64,000 nt of DNA. Source: Rhinopomastus cyanomelas. Lineage: Eukaryota > Chordata > Aves > Bucerotiformes > Rhinopomastidae. This document shows, one piece after another, positions 1 through 10,210 of this stretch. How positions within the stretch are numbered: the first letter of the stretch is position 1; the number at the start of each line of letters is the position of its first letter. The notes beneath the pieces were generated by a model that made no database searches, had not been told where the DNA came from, and was given only the letters and a program-made list of their open reading frames with translations. Location of the stretch: the NCBI GenBank assembly GCA_013400115.1, contig VXBP01008288.1:559275-623274 (forward strand), read 5' to 3'. The position numbers and the translations under genes were made by a program.

Positions 1-1537
1 CGAGAATGTTGCCATGGCTTTTCTGTTTTCTGTCTTTTTATTGTACAAATTCCCCCTGGATCCACATAAATATCACCTTCTCTCTTGGACTAAACCAGCT
101 CAAGAATAATAGAAGAAAACAGCAGTTACCCACAATGGTGCCTGCAAAACCTGTCCTTTTCCCAACAGACTGTGGCCATTTTCTCCCACCTTTCCCCCAG
201 CAGCATACGGAACATGGTTAGACATTCAGAGCTGGGCAGTTGCTCACTTGCCAGCCTTGAAGACTGCGATGGGGCAGCTCTGCACAGGATTAACTCCAGT
301 GGGGCTCCAAATGACACTGCTGCACATGAGGCTGCAAGGTACCTGCTTGCTTAATTCAAGTCTTTGAGGTCCTCAAGAACCGTGAGAATATCCAGAGAGC
401 CCCATTTCTTGGGTCTTAGTGCAGTGGAGGTGCTTAGAGAGGCCAGTAGAACCCGTGCAAAGCCAACCCCAGGCAAGGGCAACTTTAGTTCTTGTACCTG
501 GACAGTGGTGCAAAACTTCAGCGCCTTCTTACGCTCCGGTTTTCCTGGATCTGGGTTTCTGCTGAGTCTAAACCCCACCTTTACAACAGTGCCTTTCCCC
601 TTCTCTTAGTGGGCCTGTAGAGATGGAAACTCAAAGATGCACAAAGCAGCCTGGTGCATTAGTGCTTAATTTACAGTCGGGGCCCTACTGCCCTCTCTGT
701 GTCTTTTCCTTCATGCTCTCCATGACTGAAGAGCAGGCAGACATGTTCAGTAGTAAAAGCCAAAATAGTTTTAGTTCACATTTTTCCTTTTTCCCTCCCA
801 AAGTGTATAACTCTGTGAAATACAGCATAGTTAATAGTTCCCTTTCATTTTGTACTAGCACAACACCTTAGAAAGATGAGATGAAAAAGACAGACTGCTC
901 TTCAGGAAAATATCACTCTTCCCAGGCAAACCGATCTCTAAAGAAATATCGTAATGAAATCAGTATGTATTATTACACATAATGAAGCAAAATGTATATT
1001 TTTACATATTAACTCTATTTGCTTTTACTCTTTACATGTAGTCATAAAAATATTTATTCTTGTGCTTAGAATAACAAAACGAAGGCTCAGTGTTCAGGCT
1101 TTATCTGGCTGGCACTTATTACTCCCATATGTTAGGGCAACAAACAGATTGTCTGCCAGTTAATTCTATGACTCTTTCTCCACCTTTTCAACTGATCCAG
1201 CAAAGACTATTTTCTTTGCAGCTATTATTGCAAAGAGGTGACCGATTGCCACCAGGCACGAAGTTAAAAATGAAAGGATCAATTAAGTTTACTCTTCTCA
1301 TGAGAAAAAAACCTGCACATTTTCTCAGAACGTTAAATTCCATCTGAGGAACAGACACGAGGAATAGAGATGCTTTCAATATTATATACAAGACTCCCTG
1401 TTTTTAGCAGCAATGCTGTGCTTGGACTTTTACTCTAGTGAGAAGTGTCACAGCCAGTTCTGCTCACTGGGAGTGACTGCAAGTGTTCTGCTCACCTAAT
1501 GGAGCAAGGGTCATAGACAACAGGACAATCCTGAAGG
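1..1537. other. Unique non-coding DNA, no gene seen
   Basis: Only short overlapping open frames (85 codons or fewer) on both strands, none resembling a protein family. The sequence becomes AT-rich from about 760 to 1080. No repeat, RNA gene or clear promoter was recognised. Confidence 0.6.
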
Positions 1538-1640
1538 ATGAACCTGATCTAGTTGAAGATGACTCTGTTCATTGTAGAGTGAGGTTGGACTAGATGCCCT
1601 TTAAAAGTCCTTCCCAACACAAACTATTCCATGATTCTAT
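1538..1640 (+). mobile_element. CR1 LINE, 3'-terminal fragment
   Basis: The segment reads through a CR1 3' UTR in sense orientation: a GAACCTGATCTAGTTGAAG-like stretch, then GGTTGGACTAGATG, then TCCTTCCCAACACAAACTATT and the tail CATGATTCTAT. This is the untranslated end of the avian CR1 consensus. The copy is strongly 5'-truncated, as is normal for CR1, and carries no coding sequence. The upstream boundary is approximate. Confidence 0.85.
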
Positions 1641-2073
1641 CGAGTTCATAAGATGAAGATTTTTAGACTTTTACCCTCAATATGTCTGAATCACCCAGCA
1701 CTTTGGTGTGCAAAGTGCTTTTGCACTGGACTTTTGTCTGAAGGCACTGCTAATGTTTGGAGTTACACAGCCACCGCCTCCAAGAAGTTTAGCCAGTGCC
1801 AGAGAGCAGGTTCTGCAGAGCGGTTTAAGGAGGAACATATGGTCAGTCATGATCCGAATTAAAGAGCACACTCCTCCTCCCAAGGCACAGCACAGCACAC
1901 TGGGTCTTTGTCTGCATGCCTGCAATCTGTCAGGAACACACAACTTATACACTATCCATAAAAATGAGTAAGTGGGGGAATGGGTCTTTATCAAGTCTTC
2001 AGGAACAGCTGACTACAGATAACAGAAGCTGCAGCAGTATGTCTGTAGCTCAGTCGGAATCACCTTCCTAGCA
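1641..2073. other. Unique non-coding DNA
   Basis: A 105-codon minus-strand frame (1677-1994) and an 87-codon plus frame overlap each other with no recognisable product. I see nothing else here. Confidence 0.55.
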
Positions 2074-2188
2074 AGTCAGTTAGTTGTGACCGAGCTCCAT
2101 AACACTGATCACACGTCGTCCTNAGTCAGTTAGTTGTGACCGAGCTCCTAACTGACCGAGCTCCATAACACTGATCACACGTCGTCCT
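2074..2188. repeat. 49-bp unit duplicated around a single N (likely assembly join)
   Basis: A unit starting AGTCAGTTAGTTGTGACCGA and ending CACGTCGTCCT occupies 2074-2122. An N follows at 2123. The unit then restarts at 2124, is interrupted at 2149 by a short insertion (TAACTGACCGAGCTCC), and finishes identically at 2188. This is the only ambiguous base in the window. Within the second copy GTCAGTTAG and CTAACTGAC form a 9-bp inverted repeat. Identity between the copies is essentially complete, which suggests overlapping contig ends rather than an old tandem repeat. I am sure the repeat is present; the artefact reading is inference. Confidence 0.9.
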
Positions 2189-3696
2189 GCCAGCGCAAAG
2201 CCAGGCCAGACATTTCTGCAAATCACTGTCACAGTGGCAATGTGTCACCCTGGCCAATGCTGGAGCCTGAAGCCTCAAGCCTTTATTGCTTCTCATGAGA
2301 CCTCTGATACATTCCCAGAGCAGCATCTGGCAATGCTTCTCAGCCTCTATAATCAGGAGTGCCCAAACCTGACTTACTTTCTGGAGGGATGAGACATGGC
2401 TGTGCAGCAGTGCCCATCACCACGAGTTGTCCAGGGAGCAGGCTAGGAGAAGCCCATGTGTATACTGGCTAGATCCCTGAGCTAGCATTTGAGGGTCATG
2501 GCTATGGGTCACACAACTATGAAATTCATGGCTACAGGATCATACCTTCCCCTCATCCAAGACATCATCCCGGGAAGTTGGCTGGAGAGTTGTAGCAGGA
2601 AAATCAACATTGTCTGTGTTTTGTGTACATGGTTATGGTCCAAGGCCAGACTTCCTAGACCTCCATGGACTCCTCTATGGAGCCCACCTCTCAACATGTG
2701 CAGGTGAGCAAGAGCAGGGCACTGCAGTCTAGTTGTGACACAGACACCAACTACCAACAGAAACTATGCTTCATGTTCAGCAGTGTCACCACACCACAGC
2801 TACTGAGCACATATGAATCAAGCTGGAGTCAGTGGGTGAGAGAAGGACAGAGAGGGGAGGGAGTTCAGGGGAGACAGAGTAAGCAAAGTGAAGTGTTTCC
2901 CCTGGAAAGGTGTTGTAACCAAGATGATAACAAAGACAGGACACTTCAGATGTTATCAGGATATGACGGGATCCTAGAAAACCTGCACAGATTCTCTGCT
3001 GCAAAACTGCTCACTCACAGAATAGTTTTTCTTCCTCGTTATCAAGTTATTACAGATAGTTTGTGTACTGGTAGAGCTCCACTGACCAGCACTGTGAGAG
3101 CTTTCATAGCTGTAGCTGCTCAGGCAGAATCAGGTACTTCAGCATAAGGGGATCTTATGTAAATGTTCCATTCCCTTCCACTGACAGAGTAACTGGAGCA
3201 ATATAAGCAACTCTGTATTGACACAATTCACCCCCACTGGAGGTGTTATATCATGTTAGAGAGATTTAGATGGTTAATGTGATAAAACTTGCGAAGAGAG
3301 AAGCTGGTAAGATCTTGAATTCATTTTTTCACTCCTTGCACTCAATATGACTCACAGTAACTTGAACTCAGAGTACAAACTGGCCAGGACTAAGCCTCTT
3401 TGCCAGTGCAGATCAGTTTTTAACTGCCTGCCTGCTCAAGCCTTCCAAAACCACAAACATCTTGTACAAGGACAACAGGTTTGCTCCTAGTAATGTATCA
3501 TCTACTGCAAGGACCAAACTTTGCAAAGAAAACCAGTGATTCTGGATTCTATTTCATCTAAATGCCAGTTCACAGAAAACTCTGGGAATCTTCAGCGGGA
3601 AATGCTAATTGTAAAGAAAAGAGTGATAAGGCTGCAGTGTCTGAAAGACAGGGACTGTTCTACAGCGAGCTGTTTCCTTATCTTCACGACATTCTT
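2189..3696. other. Unique non-coding DNA
   Basis: It contains a 160-codon plus-strand frame (2665-3147) rich in Ser and Gln. The frame has no recognisable domain, signal peptide or splice context. No repeat was recognised. Confidence 0.5.
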
Positions 3697-3940
3697 GGGG
3701 AAGAGAAAGAAGTGGAAAAAAGAAGTGCTGAGGAAGAAGGAGAGAGACCTAACAACCAATAGAGAATGATGAACAGAAAGGGTGAGAAAGGACAGTCTTG
3801 GAAAGGGGCTAGAAAGTAAAAGACAACAAAGAGTGGGGCAAAACTGAGGAAGGAGAGGGGGAGGGGGTGTGGAGAGTAGAATGTAAGAAACAAAGGTGAA
3901 AGAAAGGGAAGAAGAAATGAACGTGAGAAGGGAAGAAAAG
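3697..3940 (+). repeat. Purine-rich (GA-rich) low-complexity tract
   Basis: About 240 bp are strongly purine-biased on the plus strand, with runs such as GGAAGGAGAGGGGGAGGGGG and AGAAAGGGAAGAAGAAATGA and only scattered pyrimidines. Open frames on the opposite strand here are Ser/Phe/Leu-rich artefacts of the composition. Such tracts can form triplex DNA or act as GAGA-like sites, but nothing here shows a function. Confidence 0.85.
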
Positions 3941-6900
3941 CCACGGTTGAGTGCCGAGATGAGCATGTTTGGTTCTTTTTTTAGTTATACGTTTCTACTT
4001 CAGTCAGTGTTTAGTAGGTGTCTCTAAAGGCTGTGATTTATTATAATTTTTCCTTTTCAGTCCTGCGAAGGAAGGGGCAAAGGCCAGGAGGGGCTGGATT
4101 CTTTGCCTAGGGCTCGGCTGCTCCTCAGGCTGGCCCTGAATTCAGACAAGCGCTAATGCTCCCTGGAGCTGGAATGCAATTAATTTTCTATGGCACAATG
4201 TTCCAAACAGAGCATATTTGGGGAGGTTCAGGTTTGTGATTCTAGGCTACCCTTAGCCTATCTGTGCAAATCAGAGCTGCAACACCAGCTCTCCGCACTG
4301 GGTTATTATTTTACACTTGGGAAATAGGCACATCTGGGATTTTTGACCTGAAAATGTTTGTTTCTGTGACATTTCTTTAAATGAAGATGGCAAGCATCTC
4401 ATTAAGGACTCCGCTCAGCACTCCGGCCAGGGTCCACTTGAGGCAGCAGCAAGATCCCCTGACTTATCTCCCACTGCATTTTTAAAATTTTTATTTAAAC
4501 TTTGCAAAGGGCAGTTTTGGGGATTTTTTTTAACAGTCACCACGCGGAGACACCAGATGATTTAGAATAATCAGTTTAAAACCACATGTGACACGTAGCT
4601 GTAGCAGCACACTTTCCATGACAGCTTGTTGTTTGTCACAGGAACATTTGTCACTGATCACTCAATTATCCACAAATTACAGCTTAACTTCACTTAGACC
4701 GTTTCCTGGTAAAAACCAGGGCAGTCTACTGAAGCCAACAGCCTCTATCTCCTGTCACACTATTGCTGTCTGTAGATTATTGATAGTTAAGGAGAATTTA
4801 ACCCACATCTATAAATATCTTTTCTTTAAGGCACTCTGCTTATATCTTGCAATCATGTCAATCCTTTCGGGCTGCTACACATTACAGAAAGCTTCTGAAT
4901 TTTCTAAGAAACCTGTTCCCTGTTTTTTTCCATCAATGGCCAGGATTTTCAAAGGGAAATTGTCCAGAAATTTTAATTTGCCTCATTTAACCTTTCCCAC
5001 TGAAAACAAGTCATTGCACACATCTCCAACTTGCACTGCCAGTGCAGATGTTCCCCAGGTTTTGAGGGATGCATGGGGACATGGAAGGGTGACAGTGTTG
5101 TTCTAGGTAGTGCAGAGGGTCACACACACTTTGCATGTGTTGACTCTTTTGAGAAAGCCAGGTATGTGGGACTCACAGGTGGGTTCAGATTGTCACTCAT
5201 GCTCTGGTTAGAACATACTCAGAGGTCTTTGGAAAAGTTAGGTAGATAGGTTGAAACTTCCATAGGCTTTCTGCATCCTCTTTGACCACACCATGTTATA
5301 AGTTTAATAAACCAACTTGGACTTAAAATACATGGAAAAGTGCAAGCACGCACCTTTTCCCCAGGACAAGAGGGCAAGCAAAGCCTTGTGTCTGATACTT
5401 CTAGCAAAGGTAATGCCTCTGAAGAAGCAGCACTGCACTTAGTGTGGGATCCTGGTCTGAAACCTTTCCAAAGCAGCAGCTGGTGCCTGAGAACGAGCAA
5501 TTACCTTGGGACACCTATGCCACCTTTTGCTGACTCAGTTAGAAAAAGAAGAAATGTGGGCCTCAACCCATTCCAACCTCCATTGTTTAATAAATAATTG
5601 AAAATTACTGTACCAGGGAAGTATGACTTCACAGTGTTTCAGTAAGATAAGTAACCCAGTGCAGGCTGATGAAAATAAAATACTCTGAATACGATACTTT
5701 TAGACCATTGTTTGGTAGTTAAAATAGTATTTCCTTGTAAGTCACTGCTTTGTCTTGTGGATCAATAGTGGGGTACAGAGGCAATCAGTCTGCATGTAAC
5801 ACAGCTTCCCCTTGGTTGACTCCTCCAGAGAGAGGATTTGAATAATCTCTTTGCTGGCATGAATGTGCTGGAAAAAGCAGAAACTCCCATACTGGCTTCC
5901 TGATGCACTGGTGACACAAAAACTACTTTGAGGAAGGTGTAGCAGAAGCCTGAGTTGCTTCTTCTGCCACCAAGTGACAGGGCTGAAGCCCCTGGTCTGG
6001 GCTGTTGTCCTCTGCTATATCTTCTAGAGACATTTAAATGGGGAACATCAGAAATTGCCCCCCAAATTCAAATGGGAGGAGATGTTGTAACTTGGGAAAT
6101 CCAGCCTGGACCCTTCCTACCACCACTGCACTTCAAGAAGGTGAGAAGGCTAGGTGTTGGGTGGAGATAGCTCCCTATATTCTCATAAGCAGTGTGCTAC
6201 AGCTGCTCAGGTTGCAAAATTATTTCTGTGGCTGCTGGAGCAGCAAACCTCTTTTTTTCCCCCTTAAGTCTACAAGACCAAGGCCAAAAGGCCAGCTGAT
6301 GAGCCAGCCCCAATACTCACTCTTTTCCCTGGGGAGAAACAGCTTTCCCACAGTGCCTTTTGAACCAGAGTATTCACACTTCCATCCCAAGAAAGAGGGT
6401 CAGCGCCTTCCCTCCGTTTTGACTGCGGATGGCAGCAGGAGTGTTGGCAGTCTGGCAATGCCCATCACTGTACCTGAACACGTCAGAGCTGTTGCTCATC
6501 TACCACAACTCTGCTGAAAGCAGGTGATGGAGTTTCAGGACTGTCTGTGAGGAGGGTGGGTGGCTAATTGTTGACACAAGTCTCTTTTCTCTAGCTCAGC
6601 TTGAGTTTTGGGGCTGAAGGTGTACAGCTCACAGTAACATCTGAAGGGTGAGTGCAAAGTTTTTGAAAGAAGCAAAGAGAAACAGGCAGGGAGCCTCCAT
6701 AAATCTATCAGAAAGTTAAATACTGTAAAATCTCCATGTTGTTTACCAGCTGTGCCTACAATGAAGACAGAAATAATCCTGGTAAAACATGACCTTTGAT
6801 CAGCAAGGTGGAGAAATTAGGTCAAGCAGGTTTTTGCTTGGCTGAAACCATAAGCTGGGGATGGACAGAAATAAAATTCTCTTCCAAAAATGTATTAGTC

Positions 6901-8099
6901 TGAGGACTCCACAGAACACCATGGTTCAGCAGCCTGTGGCCAACTTACAGCGCTTGCAAATCTTCCTGGCATGAAGCGCTGAAAGCAGAGAGCAAGGAAA
7001 AAGCCATGCACACAGAGTAGGAGCAAATGCCTGCCCCATGAGCTGGGTTTACATGTTTAAGTGACATTACAGGGCATGCTCTGGCAGAGCTTTCTGAATG
7101 ACCTCGGGGAAGTCTTTCTGCCAGAGCAGACTCACAGCAAACCAGGGCAGTCACTCCTGGGCTGTGGCTGTGGCATGAGGCGTGCCTTGTTCAGATTTTG
7201 TACATAGAAGGGTGTTTCAGGGTGTCACTGCTGGCACAAGCAGCTGCACACCGAGGTCAGCATGCATGTGTCTTCTCCGTCTTTGCACAAGAGGTCATGG
7301 TATTGCAGTGGGGCTCTTCCTCAAGAATGGTCTGTGCACCCCAATGGCATCTGAGCAAAGGCAGTAACAGTGAGCACCCTGTGCTTGAAGGGGAAGAGGT
7401 TAGCTCTATGAAAACAGACCTTGCCTCTTTGTCCTTCTGAGACTGAAACCAGTACATGTGTCCTATGGTGTCCCACCAGGATTCTGCACTCAGCCTGAAG
7501 TCATGGTGCTGGGTCTTGGCACCCTTCAAACCCCATACTAGCACTCCTTAGGTTCAGACTAGCCTTAAGGGGAACCAATGCCGAATGTGTCCACCTATAA
7601 TTATTGAGTAAAAGGATCCTCAGAAGAACCTGTAGTAAAGAAAAATGCTGCCACAGCAATTAGGCATAAATAGCTAGTCAGCAATTTTGGATAGGACTGG
7701 CAGTCCTAGACTTTGCCTGCATCCCTGAGCCCATATGTGGGGGCCACTGATCTGAGCAAAGGCATCCTAGTGTGAAACAGGTGAAGAAGAGATCACACCC
7801 GCTTTAGATACTATTTCAAATTTGATGACAAATTTTCCCAGACACCAGACTTTCCTGCAAGCAGCAGTTTAGCAGTGTCTGGGGATTTGTGAGCACTCAG
7901 AGGGTTAAATCAGCAAATGGATGACATGATTTTACGCCTGTGGGCGGTTTGTTCCAAAGATCAGCTGCTCTCAAAGCAAAAGTAAACTCCCAGTGTTTAT
8001 TATGAGTCACTTAAGCAAGCAAATTATTAGTAGAATCTGATCTGTGCTTATGTGAGTTGGGACCTGAGGTGAAGGTTAATTATTTGTTTTCTCCTTCTG
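3941..8099. other. Long unique non-coding stretch
   Basis: The longest frames are plus-strand, 172 codons at 4588-5106 and 159 codons at 6038-6517. Neither resembles a known protein, so I treat both as chance. Near the right end, 7920-8060 is a high-complexity patch with a GGGCGG core (about 7942), a CAGCTG E-box (7962-7967) and a TGAGTCA AP-1-like site (8003-8009). These short motifs occur by chance and support only a weak regulatory suggestion. Confidence 0.5.
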
Positions 8100-8126
8100 A
8101 AAAAAAAAAAGAAAAAAAAGAAAAAA
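8100..8126 (+). repeat. A-rich simple repeat
   Basis: Three A runs of 11, 8 and 6 bases are separated by single G residues. No retroposed body lies upstream that would make this a poly(A) tail of a processed copy. Confidence 0.9.
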
Positions 8127-9600
8127 CTGTTTGCCAACCTCTGAGGTGCTTTATCAACTGCCATAGGAAGATGCTGCCTGCACCTATCCGAGAGCTGCTC
8201 AGCCCGGGTGTCTCTGGGTGCTCCTGGAGCTCACAGACCTGAGGAGTTACAGAGGACGTGGAGCTTCTTTGCACACTGAGTTCTTAGCCCAAAACCTGTT
8301 GACATCCCAAAGCGTCTTTTCTTTAACTTCAGGGGGCCCAGAGACAGTCCCCGTGTGAATGGCCAAGGTCTGCAGCAGGCAGCAATGGCCCAGGGACAAT
8401 GGCTGCCCTCCGGCTGCCCTCCTGCTGCAGCCGAGTCACCGGCGACCCTCCGCTTTCAGAGTTCCCTCCGCCCGGCGGGATGGTTAGCCAGTAATTACTG
8501 TGAGGTTTTTCTCAGGGCAGCACCTCATACATGGCTGGTGCTGGGATGCTGGGGTCTGTTCAAGGGTCGAGAGCACAAAAGCAGACTGGGAACTGAGAGG
8601 GGTTGGTGGGGCATTTCCCTCCCTGCAGTGAGTGTAGTTCATCCCATGAGAGGGTCTTCTCCATTTAAAGGAGAGAAATAACTCCCTGAAGACTGAACTT
8701 TTTCCCATCTAGTGCCTCGTGAGGTTGGGGTTGCAGGACCAGGGTGTGCTGGACAACCCCCTGGCACAAAGATTTCCCTGCCACCAGCCCTGAGCCGTAG
8801 CATGTTTGGGTATCTATCTCCATAGCCATTGCAAACACCAGCCTGGCAGCATCCTCATTGCTTTGGGTTGCTGCAGCAGCCAACAGCCATGAAAACTTGT
8901 ACTAAGGCTGGCCTGATGCATGAATGCTACACAGGCTCAAAACAGCTGGACACTCTTGTGCAGTGAAGGTGGCATTGAGAGCAACTCCAGAACTGCTCCA
9001 AGGTGCCAGGAGCCACTTAGCCCTTAGCATGTGACCAGCGTGGAGAGGGGGAAGATGGTCTATGGGCAGAGATGCTCTACAGGATCTGGACATCCCTTTA
9101 AGGTTTGAGGGAGGCTTGACACCTGGAAAGGAAGAGAGGTTGTGATGCTGGCCTGACTATGGTACCACAAGAGGAAAGAAGGCAGTGGCCACATGAGCAC
9201 ATTTCATTGCAGAACTGAAATGTGACAGATGTGCTCAGACTGTGTTAGGTTGCCCAGCACAGTACTTTATGCTCACAGCTCAGTAAATAAACAACAATAA
9301 AACAATGTAGATGTTTTCTGCATAAGGTAATAGTGTATAGGTCTCTTGAGTCCAATCTGGAGGCAGTTTAACAAGGCTCATCGGAGCAATGGCTCTGCAT
9401 TGCTCTCTGTTTGCAGAGCACCATGGTGCTTTCACATGATTTTTAATGCAATAAAATTGCACAATAATGCAACACAACAATAATAAACTAGAACAGAGAT
9501 GGTCCTCAGCCATGCCAAATCCGGAGAGGCAAGGTTTCACTCTTGCAGTCCCCACGCATTCCATAACCCTAGGCAAATAGCTAGATTTTTAAAAGCAGCC
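8127..9600. other. Unique DNA with a small CpG cluster
   Basis: A short GC-rich patch at 8411-8478 carries about eight CpGs in 68 bp, unlike the CpG-poor surroundings. Around 9280-9310 and 9430-9495 the sequence is rich in AATAA and ACAA words. No coding region was recognised. The patch lies about 1.1 kb from the larger CpG island that follows and could be an outlying part of the same regulatory domain. Confidence 0.5.
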
Positions 9601-10210
9601 TCGCTATTTTTTTCCTCTCGGTGCAGCTTGTTAAGGCGCTCACGGATCGCGGCGCTCGTTGGGAAAACAGCGCTTCACCATCGCAGCGCTCGGCTTCCCT
9701 CCCTGGGGAGGGCTCCCCGGAGAACTGTAACGCCTCTGGCGCACAGCGGAGAACGGGCACTGTGGAAAGCCTCATGTTAAATGGGGGCTTTGCCCTGCTT
9801 TCTCCCGAGGTCTAGCAGAGACCTCTCGGCAGGAAAGAGGCGCCAGCTCTGTCCTGGGGGAAATGCGAGCTCCTGGGAGCACGAAACTGGTGGGGAGTGA
9901 GCAGCATATCCTTGCAGCCCAGCTCCGGAGCGGCGCACAGCCCTTGCGGCAGCCTCTCCTCCAAGTCCTGGGCAGTTACAGCTCTTTCTTTGCTTTTCCT
10001 GCGCACTCCCTGCCAACAGTGTAAATTCCACGCCGGGATTGCTGGGAGCAGTGGGGAACCTGTCAGCTCCAAGCTCGGATACCGAGCCTTCACATTCACA
10101 GCGACGCTCCCCAGCCCTCCCTCCTCTCCCGCTCCCCGAAACGTCTCTATCTCAGGGCGAAGCACAGCAGTCGTGTCCAGATTCCAAGGCCGAGCACGCA
10201 GCCTGGGGGG
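9601..10210. promoter_or_regulatory. CpG-island-like segment, candidate promoter
   Basis: By hand count about 40 CpG dinucleotides fall in 600 bp at roughly 55-60% GC. The observed/expected ratio is near 0.8, against strong CpG depletion elsewhere. Dense parts are 9620-9760 (for example ATCGCGGCGCTCG), 9920-9950 and 10080-10200. A TATA-like TTTTTAAAAG (9586-9595) precedes a pyrimidine-rich start-like CCTCTCGGTGCAG (about 9613) on the plus strand. G-rich Sp/KLF-like runs lie near 9700-9712 and 10204-10214, and a pyrimidine-rich run at 10112-10136. The direction is not decided: open frames of 117-120 codons exist on both strands and neither is recognisable. Vertebrate CpG islands usually mark promoters of housekeeping, developmental or lncRNA genes. 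No exon is proven. Confidence 0.6.

Noticed and set aside
2665..3147. 160-codon plus-strand open frame
   Set aside because: Composition-driven Ser/Gln content, no homology I can name, no supporting signals.
3592..3966. 124-codon minus-strand frame rich in Ser, Phe and Leu, suggesting membrane segments
   Set aside because: It is the antisense of a purine-rich low-complexity tract; the hydrophobic character is a composition artefact.
4588..5106. 172-codon plus-strand open frame, the longest one outside CR1 on its strand in the first 16 kb
   Set aside because: No recognisable domain, poor codon character, no splice or promoter context. A frame of this size is not surprising in 64 kb read six ways.
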